From NCBI GenBank assembly GCA_001579985.1, contig LRSR01007211.1, positions 1 to 32,262 on the forward strand: a DNA stretch of 32,262 bases. The letters are read 5' to 3'. The translations under genes and the position numbers were made by a program. Under the pieces are notes generated by a model, which worked only from the letters and a program-made list of their open reading frames with translations, was not told the DNA's origin and made no database searches. This DNA comes from Hypsibius dujardini (Eukaryota > Tardigrada > Eutardigrada > Parachela > Hypsibiidae). Shown piece after piece: positions 1-9,949 of the stretch; within the stretch, counting starts at the first letter, position 1; each line of letters opens with the position of its first letter.

Positions 1-1560
1 ACGTCCACATTCATCTTCACTCCCATTGTTATGGCAGCACCATTTGTTCGACCAATGTCCAAATTTTGCGGTTTTTACACTAAAAGATTGAGGAACAATT
101 AGGCTTTCCAGAATAATCAAATCGGTTATGATGACTGAAAGGAAAAAGGACAAGGAAAGAAGCCGCAGCCAATGAAGTTCAATTTTAGTTGCACATTTTT
201 GTATATTTCTGCACATTTTAAAAACTCTCTTTGTACGTATTATAAGTTGCCAGTCTGTCTGTTTGACGTGGAGAGTGACGTGAGAAGGACGATAATTCGA
301 TTTTTTCTCGGGAGTCGGATTAATAATGAAATGTTTTTTTCGCTGTAATTTGATCAGCCTGAATGAATGTGCTTTTGAGGGACGCTATAGGAAAAAGCAG
401 ACACCATTCACAGCAGACCCATAGCCCTGCTTTCAGGGGGCGGGGTAGGCGCTAAGCTATTTTATTTTAAGGATTTTATTGAGAATATAACGTGATCGCG
501 AGGCGCTTGCTCTACAATTTTTTTTCGGACGCCGAAAAGTTTTTGTTTCCTGTAGCTAAAAACAGATTAACTAAGTAACGAATGAATGAGGCCGACTGTG
601 GTAGGTACATTTGTATGCTTGAGAAAAATATCAACCCAGGATGCCAGGGGCGTCATTTAGATGTATACATGTGAATGTATATGCGCCAGTCTTTGGCACA
701 ATTTTTTTGCACAGCACGCATTGAGTTAGTGTTGTTGACTTGTTTAATCAAATTATTTACCAGATTTTCAGTGAATTAACAGTTAATTTAAATGTTAAGC
801 AAAAGCAAATTCTTCCAGACCTCAAATTTAAATGAAATTTAAGGAATCAATTTGACAAATTCACAACTACTAACACAACGAGACATAGTCTTACCCCTTA
901 AAACGAACATGCTATATATGTAAAATTAAATATTTATTTGAAATACCATTAGTTCCAATTTTAATTGCAATCCGGCTGTTAATTTAAAATGTACTGAAAT
1001 ATTTATGTTTTCAGTGCCAGCAAAACAACTCAATTTTTAAGTAAGTCTGCACGCTGATGAAGCAAAAAGCACTTATTTTAAGTTATGTTTTGGCTTCTTT
1101 GATATGTTTGATATTAAATTACACTATAAAGCTCGAACGTGTAGTCTGTGTATGAAGATATAAAATAGGTTGGTCAGAGCCCAGAAGGCTGAAGCAAGTT
1201 CAATCCAGGCCTTTAAATCGGCCAAGGCGTTGATAGAGCAATTATGCACAACGGTACAATTATACATGTTCAATAAATCGCCACAGGTTAGAATCTTGAC
1301 TCGTCTGTCTTACACACCAAACACATAGACTGATAATTCCACAGACTTCACCTGTATTCTGACGGTTGTGCCACCGCGGCCCCTTAGAACGTTCAGTTGC
1401 ATAATCCAATTGACATGTACGCCGAATCACGGTCGAACTCGAGCAAAAAACATTCTCTCGTTATTTCCGGAACATAATCTTTTTATATGGGGCCTCTCGG
1501 GCAGCGATCAATTAACGTTACGTCAAATATTCTTCCATTTACAAATAGAACCGAGAGTTC
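1..1560. other. AT-rich intergenic region, no gene seen
   Basis: No frame here has convincing coding character, splice-flanked exons or recognisable protein similarity. The composition is AT-rich with short homopolymer runs. It is the 5' flank of the chitin-binding gene at 1655 and may hold its distal control elements, but I cannot point to a specific site. Confidence 0.6.
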
Positions 1561-1565
1561 GTAGA

Positions 1566-1603
1566 TATAAAAGTCAGTTCAAATCGGCGAAAGTGTACAC
1601 TCA
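1566..1603 (+). promoter_or_regulatory. TATA box and likely transcription start of the chitin-binding gene
   Basis: TATAAAA lies at 1566-1572. About 35 bp downstream, TCATTT at 1601-1606 resembles an arthropod-type initiator, with the A at 1603. This gives a 5' leader of about 50 nt before the ATG at 1655. Assignment is by motif and spacing only. Confidence 0.55.
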
Positions 1604-1654
1604 TTTTTTCCTCATTTTTTCTTCTTTATAAAAATACCTCCACCCCAATCGACA

Positions 1655-2457
1655 ATGCAGGCTTCCCTCATCGTCCTCGCCGCCGTCTTCGGAGTAGCCC
1701 TCGGTGGCGCCGCCAACGGTGATCAGAACCCCAAGGTGTGGGATGCTCTTGCTAAGCTCCGCGGAAAGGGCGCTCTGACCGCCGAACAAATCCAGTCTCT
1801 GTACCCCAACGCGGTGGCCGGTCAAGACTACCCCGACAACCAGGCCATCCCCAGTCCCCGCCCCATTACCTGCAACCCCGCCAAGCCCGGTTTCTATGCC
1901 GACACCTCGTCTCCCTCCAAGTGCCAACTCTTTGACCGGTGCGACGTCAACGGACAGCTGACCAGCTACATCTGCCCTAAGCTGAGCGTAAGTTCAAGCT
2001 TGTCTGTCTGTCTGTCTGTCCGCTTATTTGTCTGTTTGTTTGCTTTCCTGCCTTCCTGCCTGGTTGTCGCTTTGTTTCAACATTTACGGTCTATATTCTG
2101 CTAACATTTCATTATCATAATTCATCTTCTTTCCTTATTCCAGGTTTTCAACCAAATCACTCTGAGTAAGTTACATTTTCCTGCTTATAAAATGGAAGGA
2201 TTGCCTGCAGTTAATATTAGTAATTTACAAGCAATTGTATTTCAGTTTGCGACTGGTTCTTCAACGTTGACTGCTCGCAAGCCGCCCAATTTGCTGACTA
2301 CTCCAACGCCCGTCTTTACCAGGGCAAGGACGTTGTTCTTTTGGTAAGTTTTCTTTATCATTGTCGTGCAAACTTTTAAGGAAATCCTGTAGACTTTAAG
2401 CTTAACTTAATCTGTATCTTTCCGCAGGATAACCAAGATACCATTGCTCGGAAGTAA
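1655..2457 (+). CDS. Secreted protein with one chitin-binding type-2 (peritrophin-A/CBM14) domain, four exons
   Basis: Exons 1655-1987, 2144-2165, 2246-2343 and 2428-2457 join through GT-AG introns in consistent phase to give 160 residues. Residues 1-18 form a signal peptide (hydrophobic core LIVLAAVFGVALGG). A helical-looking stretch (about 26-50) precedes the CBM14 domain, whose six cysteines are C73, C90, C96, C107, C120 and C128, with aromatic residues typical of the fold (GFYAD, CDWFFNVDC). A polar tail of about 30 residues ends in ARK. The spacing matches arthropod peritrophin and single-domain cuticular (CPAP1-like) proteins, which bind chitin in cuticle or gut lining; that role is inferred from the family. 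The exons are much more GC-rich than the flanks, consistent with high expression. The 22-nt second exon is unusually small. All exons are open and splice sites consensus, so the gene looks functional. Confidence 0.9.
2001..2020 (+). repeat. (TGTC)5 microsatellite in intron 1
   Basis: Five perfect TGTC units followed by degenerate TCTG/TTTG units to about 2045, inside the first intron of the chitin-binding gene. Another TCTG-type array lies at 14605-14678. Confidence 0.9.
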
Positions 2458-2614
2458 CCAGTTCCGTGTCACAGATCTGCAAGGTGTTCAAAGATACGAA
2501 TCCATCGGCTTAGAAACTGATCGTCTATTTTGTCTTAATTCAGATAGCAACGTCTATCCAATCGAAATTTCTATTATCGACTGCTGTGCTGTATTTTCTA
2601 TCCAACTACGGTAG

Positions 2615-2620
2615 AATAAA
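2615..2620 (+). terminator. Polyadenylation signal of the chitin-binding gene
   Basis: AATAAA 158 bp after the TAA stop at 2455-2457, the first canonical signal in the 3' flank. Confidence 0.7.
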
Positions 2621-2963
2621 AACTAGAGTAGTAAGATCATTACAGCACAGTATTTCGTCAAGGCAAGGGTAGCTTTCGCTTCCAGCAAATGTTTGAAAAA
2701 AGAAAAAAAATTGTGACCCACAACTGACCGGTTGTCAGACTCTTAATCTATCCATCCGTCATTCCGTCAATCGTGACTCGCAATACCTGTATTAAATTTT
2801 CAGACCGCTTAAGACGAGACGTTTTTCGAATGCTTGTTTCATCCACAAATTAAACAGAGGGTACGACTTGAACAAAAAGATTGTGCTGAACTGAAAGCAC
2901 AATTGCAATGTTGCCTGTATGATTCTTACAAGTTAGCAGGGTTTAGCTATAGGAGAGACCTTC

Positions 2964-5410
2964 CTACGTATTCCAAACATTCCAACTATCAACTTCGCCC
3001 AAAGATTTCGAAGCAACAGGCCAGAAGTAAATGTTCGGATGATCTTGGAGAGTTAACGGATAAGTGACCCCATTCACTTCCGCTAGGCTTTGGTTGTCCA
3101 AGGGACCGAGCCGTTCACGGTAATACAAAAGGTTCAACTTCTTCAATCCCACGAGGATATCGGTTCCCTGGTCGTCACGCTGCTTATTACATTCCCGTAG
3201 CTCGCTGATGGGGAAATTGTGTCCCTCTGCAAAGTTCTTGTATTCTGTCCAAAGCACCAGGCAATCCAGCTGGTCAGTGCGCCACCGAAGCTCCCCGTAC
3301 TTCAACGACCGAGCCGCACGCGCAATGTTCCCCTTCTTACGTTGTGATTTCTCCGAGTTCTCCATCTTTTGGAGCCACATAAGATCGGCTGCATCTGGAC
3401 TGTCGTAGTAAAGGACGTGACGTAATTTATCCGTGCCAGCAGTTATAACGGACCACTGAAACTGCGGGTATGCCGCTTGCAAGGCCGTCCTAACATCGGT
3501 CGCGCTTTCCAGGTATTCTTCGATCAGTCGATAAACTATTGCGGACAGCTCGTTGCAACATCCGTCTATAGTAGCGCCACAATTTACATGCTCCTTATGG
3601 TTACGGATCTCAAGGAACAGGAACGAAGACTTAGCATGCAGCCGAGCACTTTCTAGGACCAATAGCACGTTAGTAACAGACGCTTCAAGACTCCGCACTC
3701 GTTCGGTCACCTCTTCCGGTGTGAATGGACCATTCTGACCCGGAAGAACTTTCATGACTGTGATGAGCCACAGATAGCCTAGTGTGATGCTGCAGATCTG
3801 GCACATCAACCAGTACATCGTCTGTTCCAGACGCAAAAACTCCTTAAAATCCCATTGGGAGTGTGCCACTAGGTCGGTGAGTAGATGTGGGCCGAGAATC
3901 GCTGTCAAACCGTGCTCCATCCGTCTGAGATGTCCAGACATATTGCACCTGTCATATGCCTGCAGGAAAATGATTTGCTCCGCGGCATCATTTTGGTTCT
4001 CCAGCCAAATCCGAAACTTGATAGTCACGTGAATGGTGCTCGGCCCAAACTTGGCTAGGTATTCACCCAGTACAGGACTCCAACGTGCGCTGCTTGACAA
4101 ATCATCTGTTTTCGCCTTATGTAAAAATTCGTTAATTCGGAGTAGGTCTTGCAGAAAACGGTCGTTCACTATTGCCATGTCACCATGTTCCGCTGGTGCG
4201 CGTAGTTTAGCATGTAAAGGTTTAGCGTTCATAGCATTCCGGTACAGCTCAGGTGACAGCCATCGAGCTCCGGCTCCTACTTCACTGAGGGTTTTTATGA
4301 TGCGTCCGAGGACGATGGGAATTCCCGAAAGATCGTTAGAACAATAGTATTTCGCACATCTTTTGAAGATTCGATATTCGAAGCAATGGTTTGCGCATCG
4401 TTGGAACGTTCGCGCGCGATATTCAGATCAATGGTTTGCGGGTCCTTTATATTAACTTCCGTAATGTACTGCGACAGCTCTTCGGCTGATTGTCTGTCAG
4501 AAGGTAGCCAGCGTAGGCATGCAGTGACCAAGTCTCGGGTAGTGCCAGGCATGTTCTTCGGTATTTCAGGAGATCCGCCATTAGTAAGGATTGCCTGTAA
4601 TTGAAGATCGTTCAAGCTGTTTCCTTTAAGAACCCTCCCATCGCATGTTCGGCAGTCGAGCCAATCAGCGCATGACATACGCAGTACTATGCATCCCAGG
4701 CTCCATATATCCGTGGACCGACCCACCAGTGGCAGCTTTGTGTTAGGATTCCAGGCAAGCATTTCCGGGGACATATAACGAATGGTACCCTTCCTTGTCG
4801 ACAAATCGGACCGTCGACTGTGCTCACCCCGCAACTGGGTGAAACTGTCGAGGTCGGCTAATTTCAGCATTGGATGGTCGTCAGATTTACCATGCAACAT
4901 AACATTCACCGGTTTGAGATCTCCGTGAATGATTGGTTCCTGGTGCTGCCCACGTTGGCTGTGAAGATAGCTCAAAGCTCTCACCATCTGACCGGTAAAG
5001 TCTAATATTGTAGCCGAAGAAAGAGGAGGAGGATTGTTGTCCAGGAAATTTTCCAACGTCCCTCCGTCACACAACTCCATGATGAGACAATATTGCAAGC
5101 GTTCCTCGAGCCTACCTGGTATGTACGTATATCCAACTGCAAGATACTTCACAATGTTCTCGTTGTCAAGTGTAGGGAGGACAGACAGCTTTGACATTTG
5201 TTTAATGTCGCAGGCGTCGTAGAGATATTTCAGAGCGTGAGGAGTCCCTGGTAGGGGTGTTATATTGTGTTCAGACAGCACCAACTTGACTTTCCTAACC
5301 GACCCGAAAGCTCCGTCTCCCAGGAGGCCAGGTAGCTCGACGCAATGGAACTCTTTCCCATTTTCCGCGCGAATATACGTCAAATATTCGTGGACTGGAT
5401 GAAAGGCCAT
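2964..5410 (-). pseudogene. Kinase-like copy 1: DLD-type protein kinase with orphan C-terminal region, one-base frameshift
   Basis: Paralogue of the intact gene at 24066-26495. The likely start is the ATG at 5410-5408 in a strong Kozak context (AAACCATGG). The kinase domain shows a glycine loop (GDGAFG), lysine in ALKYLYD, HGDLKPVN as catalytic loop, DLD replacing DFG, GTIRYMSPEML and DIWSLG. Next to 4331 one G is missing (CGAAAGATCG here, CGAAAGGATCG in the paralogue), so the first frame terminates at 4295. The second frame then carries the whole C-terminal region to a stop at 2964. No other lesion is evident across about 2.4 kb, so this is either a very young pseudogene or an assembly error. 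The C-terminus is a few residues longer than in copy 2 (ends WNVWNT). No introns are seen. Confidence 0.85.
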
Positions 5411-5470
5411 GGTTTTGTAAGTAGAAATGCAACTTGCGAGAAAGTATTCAAAAATGTATCTGCCGTTCAA

Positions 5471-5890
5471 GGGTATTGATCAAAATTGTGAACCTCCTAC
5501 TAGTTTTACCTCATTTTAAATGTTTGAATTTACTGTACCTTTTCGTGTATTAAATTAACGCTACCCGTGCGCCAGTCACTGCTATCAGAACCCACCATTT
5601 CTCGTACAGATAAGATAGCCGGCGGTTTATTGTCTAATCAAATTAACTGCGGCTCTGTTGAAGTTATTCATTTTGTGATGTGTCGCACCAACAATTTCTG
5701 GTTCCTTGGGCTTAACGAACGGTTCAACGGTCCGCAAATAGGGTACCTTAAATAGTGACATGAGTGTGAGTACGCCGAAATTACGCAATGGGACCTAGGA
5801 AACTGAACAAATCCTCCATTACAGCTAGAATCCAGTGTTGTACGAAATTATCTCGGTCTTGCGGCAGTTCTGTCAACTTCTCTAATCTTG
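5471..5890 (-). repeat. Duplicated 5' flank of the kinase genes, copy in cassette A
   Basis: About 420 bp directly upstream of kinase copy 1 recur upstream of copy 3 (16894-17300) and copy 2 (26556-26976), so promoter and leader were duplicated with the gene. On the opposite (+) strand the block has a frame of about 55 residues conserved in all three copies, beginning TISRTDK and ending near GYLK or EYLYE; copy 2 has one TGA at a Trp codon. I do not recognise that peptide and cannot say which strand, if either, is constrained. Confidence 0.75.
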
Positions 5891-6900
5891 ATGAGTTTTT
5901 TGACTGGGTGAACTATATTTGTTCCCAGTGTCCGTCGCTCCGTCAGATCTCTCAACGGTCGGGTTAGAGTCTCCACCCTTCCGATGACCGAAGGAGTGAT
6001 GAAAACCTTGAGGCGACAAACGAAACCCTGAACCAATGGACGGAAGACCTGACAGGTTAATGGATACCCTGAACAGATACCGGAAACAACTGCAAAAGAT
6101 TCTAAGTAGGAAAGTCAGAAGGACGGATGGACACCTAGAGCAAACAAGGAAAACCTCCACAGACAGGCAGAATGAAGAGGGAAAAGAAGAACGCTTGAAC
6201 AATTACAATGATCGCAATTAGTGAACAAAGAAAAGGCGGATGGCTGGAAACACACGTGACATTTCTTGCGCGGTCTCCGTCGCGACTTGTTAAGACATGA
6301 TCAAGCAACAGTTCGGTGTCCTGGATAATTTCTGTAATGGAAATTACTTTTTTTCCTATGACACATACAGGGTTGCTGCCTCGCCTACCTTTTGAGGCAG
6401 TGCGTCGTTGAGAAGAAAGGGAAAACTTAGTGGCAAATCTTTAAAGCACGTCATCGCTATCAAGATGAAAAAGAAAACCTCTGTAGGTCTGACATATTAC
6501 TTGCGTAATCCGCCTTAAAATTGACTCGAAAATGTGTCCATGCGTTCATATCGAAGGTCCAGCTATGTCTAATGCATTCTAGATGGCCACGCCTTGTTTC
6601 CAAACATATTTATCCCTGATTTATTTACTATCTTCAGACATCATCGCATTGAAGTCGATCCTGCCTTGCCTAATTAATGCTCCTTGCGTCTCTGCATCAT
6701 CAAATGGACGAGTTTCATAAATATACAGCCCGAGTAGCAGACGAGCGACATGACAATCATAACCTGGCACGATGGCAAATAAAATGAGAGCCACACGGGA
6801 AGATGTTCCATTGTGGTTCATCATTGGAAATGCTTGTACCAAGTGTAGAAAGGTCTTTCCTCCTTAAAAACCTTTTTTGGTATGTCAATTCACTAATTCG
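5891..6900. repeat. Cassette linker between kinase and receptor heads (uninterrupted copy)
   Basis: This stretch matches, in order, the pieces 27692-27900, 29403-29820 and 30881-31200 of cassette B, where mobile elements separate them. It is therefore the empty-site reference for those insertions: CTAAGTAGG near 6095-6105 corresponds to the long-TIR element site, and CCAGCTATGTC near 6558-6568 to the nested MITE site. Short reading frames here (for example 6036-6221, rich in R, K, E, Q and D) are not conserved as open frames in the second copy. Confidence 0.75.
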
Positions 6901-6921
6901 TCTAATCCACTTCACATAACA

Positions 6922-7309
6922 ATGAAAACTGCCTTATTATTATTGATTTTTGGACGCTCGGGCCACTTGTCAGAGTTGCGAAATTCAATGCGAAACGCCA
7001 CAAAAGCATGGTAACGCCACAAAAGTTCAGTATAGGCGTCTATACTGGGCTTTTACTCCATCCCACTGGGCACTTCTCCGTCGGCCGGTTTCAATGTCAT
7101 ACAGCCCCTCTTCAACACTACCCTGGAGATACCCTCGGGTCTTGCCTTCGCCATTTACACTTAGGCAGCAAAGATCAGCCAGCGTAACCCGAGTTGTAGA
7201 CCGGAGGGGGCAGAAGCGGTGATTGGGATGATGACCGAGACATTCGCTGAGGAGTGCCGCAGCAAAAATAAAGATAAATCTCAGTCGCTAACCGACTTCT
7301 TTCTTCCAG
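6922..7309 (+). pseudogene. First exon of a receptor-like secreted/membrane protein (ANF-receptor-like ectodomain), cassette A
   Basis: The ATG at 6922 opens a hydrophobic leader (MKTALLLLIF) and runs to a TAA near 7012. A short internal tandem duplication (ACGCCACAAAAG repeated) caused that break. A second frame resumes with FYSIPLGTSPSAGFNVIQPL, has one in-frame TAG near 7159, and continues through NPSCRPEGAEAVIGMMTETF to a donor site (CCAG/GTAATC, intron from 7310). The order of leader, N-terminal beta strand with LGTSP, FNTTLE helix and Cys-containing loop resembles the start of ANF-type (periplasmic-binding-like) ectodomains of receptor guanylyl cyclases. That family call is from pattern only. 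A parallel copy lies at 31244-31602. It carries at least two disabling lesions. Confidence 0.5.
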
Positions 7310-7429
7310 GTAATCTCTTCGTAAAGTAGTTTTTTGTAGGGATGATATAAACTGCGACCAAAATTCAATCAAACTTTAACTTCAACCAAGCTTCAACGAA
7401 ATTCATAAAATGACTGCATTCGGCCAACT

Positions 7430-7587
7430 TGTACTGGGGTATATTAAACGATGAATGTACATATGACACTATCAATAAACATGTAAATATATACACCAAT
7501 GAAAGTAACGAAAGATGCATCCATAAATATACACAAACATACAAAATACATAAATAACTATACAAAATACATAAATAAATAAATATA
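7430..7587. repeat. AT-rich simple repeats
   Basis: Degenerate ATAAATA/TACATA repeats, including a direct repeat of about 20 bp (ATACAAAATACATAAATAA) near 7538-7580, directly next to the left end of the TIR element at 7588. Confidence 0.6.
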
Positions 7588-7741
7588 CTGTACTGCCGCG
7601 ATTAAACCGGTTACTTTTTACACCCGGGCAGCGCATTCGACCTGTGTGAGTGTGAGTCTGTGAGTGTGTGTGCTCACTCAACACACAGGCACGTGTGACG
7701 GAGGCGCGGCTAAACTGACCGGTTTAATCGCGGCAGTACAG
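7588..7741. mobile_element. 154-bp MITE with 24-bp TIRs and TA target duplication
   Basis: The left end CTGTACTGCCGCGATTAAAC and the right end are perfect inverted repeats over about 24 bp, flanked by TA at 7586-7587 and 7742-7743. Size, TA duplication and lack of coding capacity fit a Tc1/mariner-type non-autonomous element. The interior holds a GTGT/GTGAG-rich stretch. A related end without partner lies at 8410-8453. Confidence 0.85.
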
Positions 7742-8409
7742 TACATAAAAAAAAATTATTTTTCTACATAAGCAAATACAAATGTAATTTCTTTTCTGAA
7801 CTAAATTGATTGAAAATATTACTAAACTCAACTAAACTAATTTACTAAAATTGATTAACAGAAAACCCTGAGCCGTGTTGTTTATTTATATATTGCTGCT
7901 GCCCGATTGCAGTGAATTATCATTATTGGTCCAGCCATATGCTGCACTTTTCTTTATTTAAGTTTGTACACTGATCTTTACTATCGTTTGAGACTTTGCT
8001 CAAGGTAGGCAGGAAAATTGGGAGAACACGAGAACGCTGGACTGCTTAATTGATTGTGTAGTATGATGCCAGTTATCGAATGTTTAGGAGGGACATTTTT
8101 GGTGGGGTGGGTGGGGGGAATCGATCCTCTTCGGTAAGGTGGGGAGCAGACTTGACTTAGGAACCCTGACTCGCTCACCCCCTCGGTGATTGATTTTTGA
8201 CTGGGTAGCAAAAATGAAAAATCGAAATCATTAGGAATTCCTTCGTCGCAACGAAAATTGTGTCCGGTTAACATTTTGATTAATTTATTGGATTTCTGGT
8301 AGAGTAATTTAATTTTTAGCACGGAAGACAAGCTGTGATTGTTTGATTGGAGCCGCGGTGAAATTACTGAAACGAAATGAACACGAGCATGCCCAAGGGG
8401 TGATATCTT

Positions 8410-8453
8410 CCTGGCCGGGCAAAAAAGTGACCGGTTTAATCGCGGCAGTACAG
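8410..8453. mobile_element. Solitary end of the 7588-type TIR element
   Basis: ACCGGTTTAATCGCGGCAGT and adjoining bases match the terminus of the 154-bp element, with about 15 further bases matching its subterminal sequence. No partner end is visible within several hundred bp. It abuts the TA used by the next element, so that MITE landed at its very edge. Confidence 0.6.
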
Positions 8454-8455
8454 TA

Positions 8456-8717
8456 CCGTACGCTCGCAATCTCAAGGGACAGCTAAGTCCCGCCCCCCTC
8501 AGTATGGCGCTGTCTCGATTGAACGCTCAATCTGATTCACTGTTCTCTGATTGGCTGATTTCATAGCTTACTCGTTGTGCTCGATTGATTAATTGTACAA
8601 TCGTGCTTTTCCGTATATTTGTCCCTACGGTGGTAATTTGGTGAATAGGCACGACCAGGGTTGGTTCAAATTTATGGGTAGGGCAGAAAAGTGTCCCTTG
8701 AGATTGCGAGCATACGG
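8456..8717. mobile_element. 262-bp MITE with 26-bp TIRs and TA target duplication
   Basis: The ends CCGTACGCTCGCAATCTCAA and CCGTATGCTCGCAATCTCAA (right end reverse-complemented) differ by one base over 26 bp and are flanked by TA at 8454-8455 and 8718-8719. It is absent from the homologous block X at 17690-18510, which confirms insertion. The family differs from the 154-bp element; both fit TA-targeting DNA transposons. Confidence 0.85.
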
Positions 8718-9299
8718 TATAGAGGAGTCCCACTCTTTGGCCATCAGCCGGGGTGAGGGACAGTTTTCGGTGAAAGGGTAATCTGACACTGACATTGAGA
8801 AGTCTGAAACTGAATTAGACACAATAGAACGATCAACATGTGAACGAGAGTATATGTAGGTATGAAAAATTGTCGGCGTTGATTATTCTGCCTGTTTTAC
8901 AGAAAGGAACTTCTTGGCAGTAATGTGGTACGTATAAAACAGAAGCTTGTTCAGGGTCCTTACAAGTCGGAACCAGGGCCCCTCATGGTAGGACCAGGAG
9001 CTGGATAAAGGGGAAAAGTGAATTTTTCAAAATGTAAGGGCAACCCAGCGCTTTGTTTATGTAGAAAATTCAAGCCGAGCCGACGAAGGTGTTAGCAATG
9101 ACAAATTTTTTTCAGCCTCCAGTATGTTTTTCTACAGAAGTTTTCCCTTTTTTACCACAAAATGATTTGACATCATTTGGCATAACCAACCGGCCTCGAG
9201 GTTTGAGAAGAAGTTTGAAAAGTCTGCAAATGGAGAAAAAACTTGTAGATTTCATTATTTGCTTTCAGAATCAGGCAACAGCCCACCTATGTTTCCTCG

Positions 9300-9632
9300 T
9301 TAATTTTCGTCTTCGGCGGCTTCTTCGAACATTTTCGGAAGGATCCTGCGGCAGAACGAGCGGATTCGTATGAAATTCAGACAGTCCTCTTTCGCCTGAC
9401 GAATCGCCTGGATGTGTTCCAGTTTGTGCCGCCGTTCAGGTTCGTTCGATCTAAGATTGTGAAGAGAATCCGGATGACTTTCGTCGTAAAGCGTCCAATA
9501 GCGTGTCAGGACATCCTCGCGAGACGCATTATGCCCTAAGCCCAGTTCGGCGAATGCTGAGCGCCGTAAAGGTTTACCTCTCTTAGGATGGTCAATTTCG
9601 GCTAAAAATGCCGGAGCCAGGGGTGGGAGTAT
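9300..9632 (-). CDS. Terminal exon encoding a J-domain (DnaJ-like)
   Basis: Open frame of 110 codons from a consensus acceptor (TTTGTTGACAG, exon from 9632) to TAA at 9302-9300; it has no start codon of its own, so it must be a downstream exon. Residues about 26-92 read as a J-domain: AFAELGLGHNASREDVLTRY (helices I-II), the hallmark HPD at residues 53-55 in YDESHPDS, then KLEHIQAIRQAKEDCL as helix III. J-domains recruit and stimulate Hsp70; HPD is the essential tripeptide. The nearest upstream coding sequence on this strand is the kinase relic ending at a donor at 9949, 317 bp away. The splice phases (1 and 0) do not match directly, so a lost exon or a decayed junction is needed if they were one gene. 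The exon itself shows no lesion. Confidence 0.7.
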   Translation of the reverse strand: MLPPLAPAFLAEIDHPKRGKPLRRSAFAELGLGHNASREDVLTRYWTLYDESHPDSLHNLRSNEPERRHKLEHIQAIRQAKEDCLNFIRIRSFCRRILPKMFEEAAEDEN

Positions 9633-9949
9633 CTGTCAACAAATAAGAGAAAGCATGAGATCCTAACACACTGGGGGAAAAGATGGATAGGAGTTTTCAG
9701 ATTTCAGCTTTCAGATTTTGAATAATTCAAACACTTTCCAACGTATTGCCTATCGCGGTAACATCTTAGGGGCTGTTTTTTGGCCTGGCCGGAAATTGCT
9801 CGCGCGCCACAGAGTACATAGTGGACAGACAATTTATTTATCTCTCGGATTGAGAGTGCCGGTACTACGCTATATGTCGTCCCGTCATGTTCATGCAGGA
9901 TTGTGTCGAGTTTGTGTTTAAAACGTTCTCCCCACTCCCCCTAGCTTAC

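Larger units (their letters stand above)
7780..9030. repeat. Duplicated block X, copy 1
   Basis: Homologous to 17690-18510 in the same orientation, with landmarks such as CCATATGCTGCACT, GGTAGGCAGGAAAATTGG, TGACATTGAGAAGTCTGAAA and TAATGTGGTACGTATAAAAC. Copy 1 is longer because of the MITE at 8456-8717 and extra sequence around 8210-8455. No coding frame is shared between copies. It lies downstream of the receptor head in cassette A and upstream of the receptor-like exon in cassette C, so it may be old intron sequence of that gene. Confidence 0.8.

Noticed and set aside
3208-4347. Plus-strand frames across the kinase C-terminal region (and 24289-25918)
   Set aside because: Shadows of the minus-strand kinase frames; their conservation between copies is explained by the kinase and by the conversion tract.
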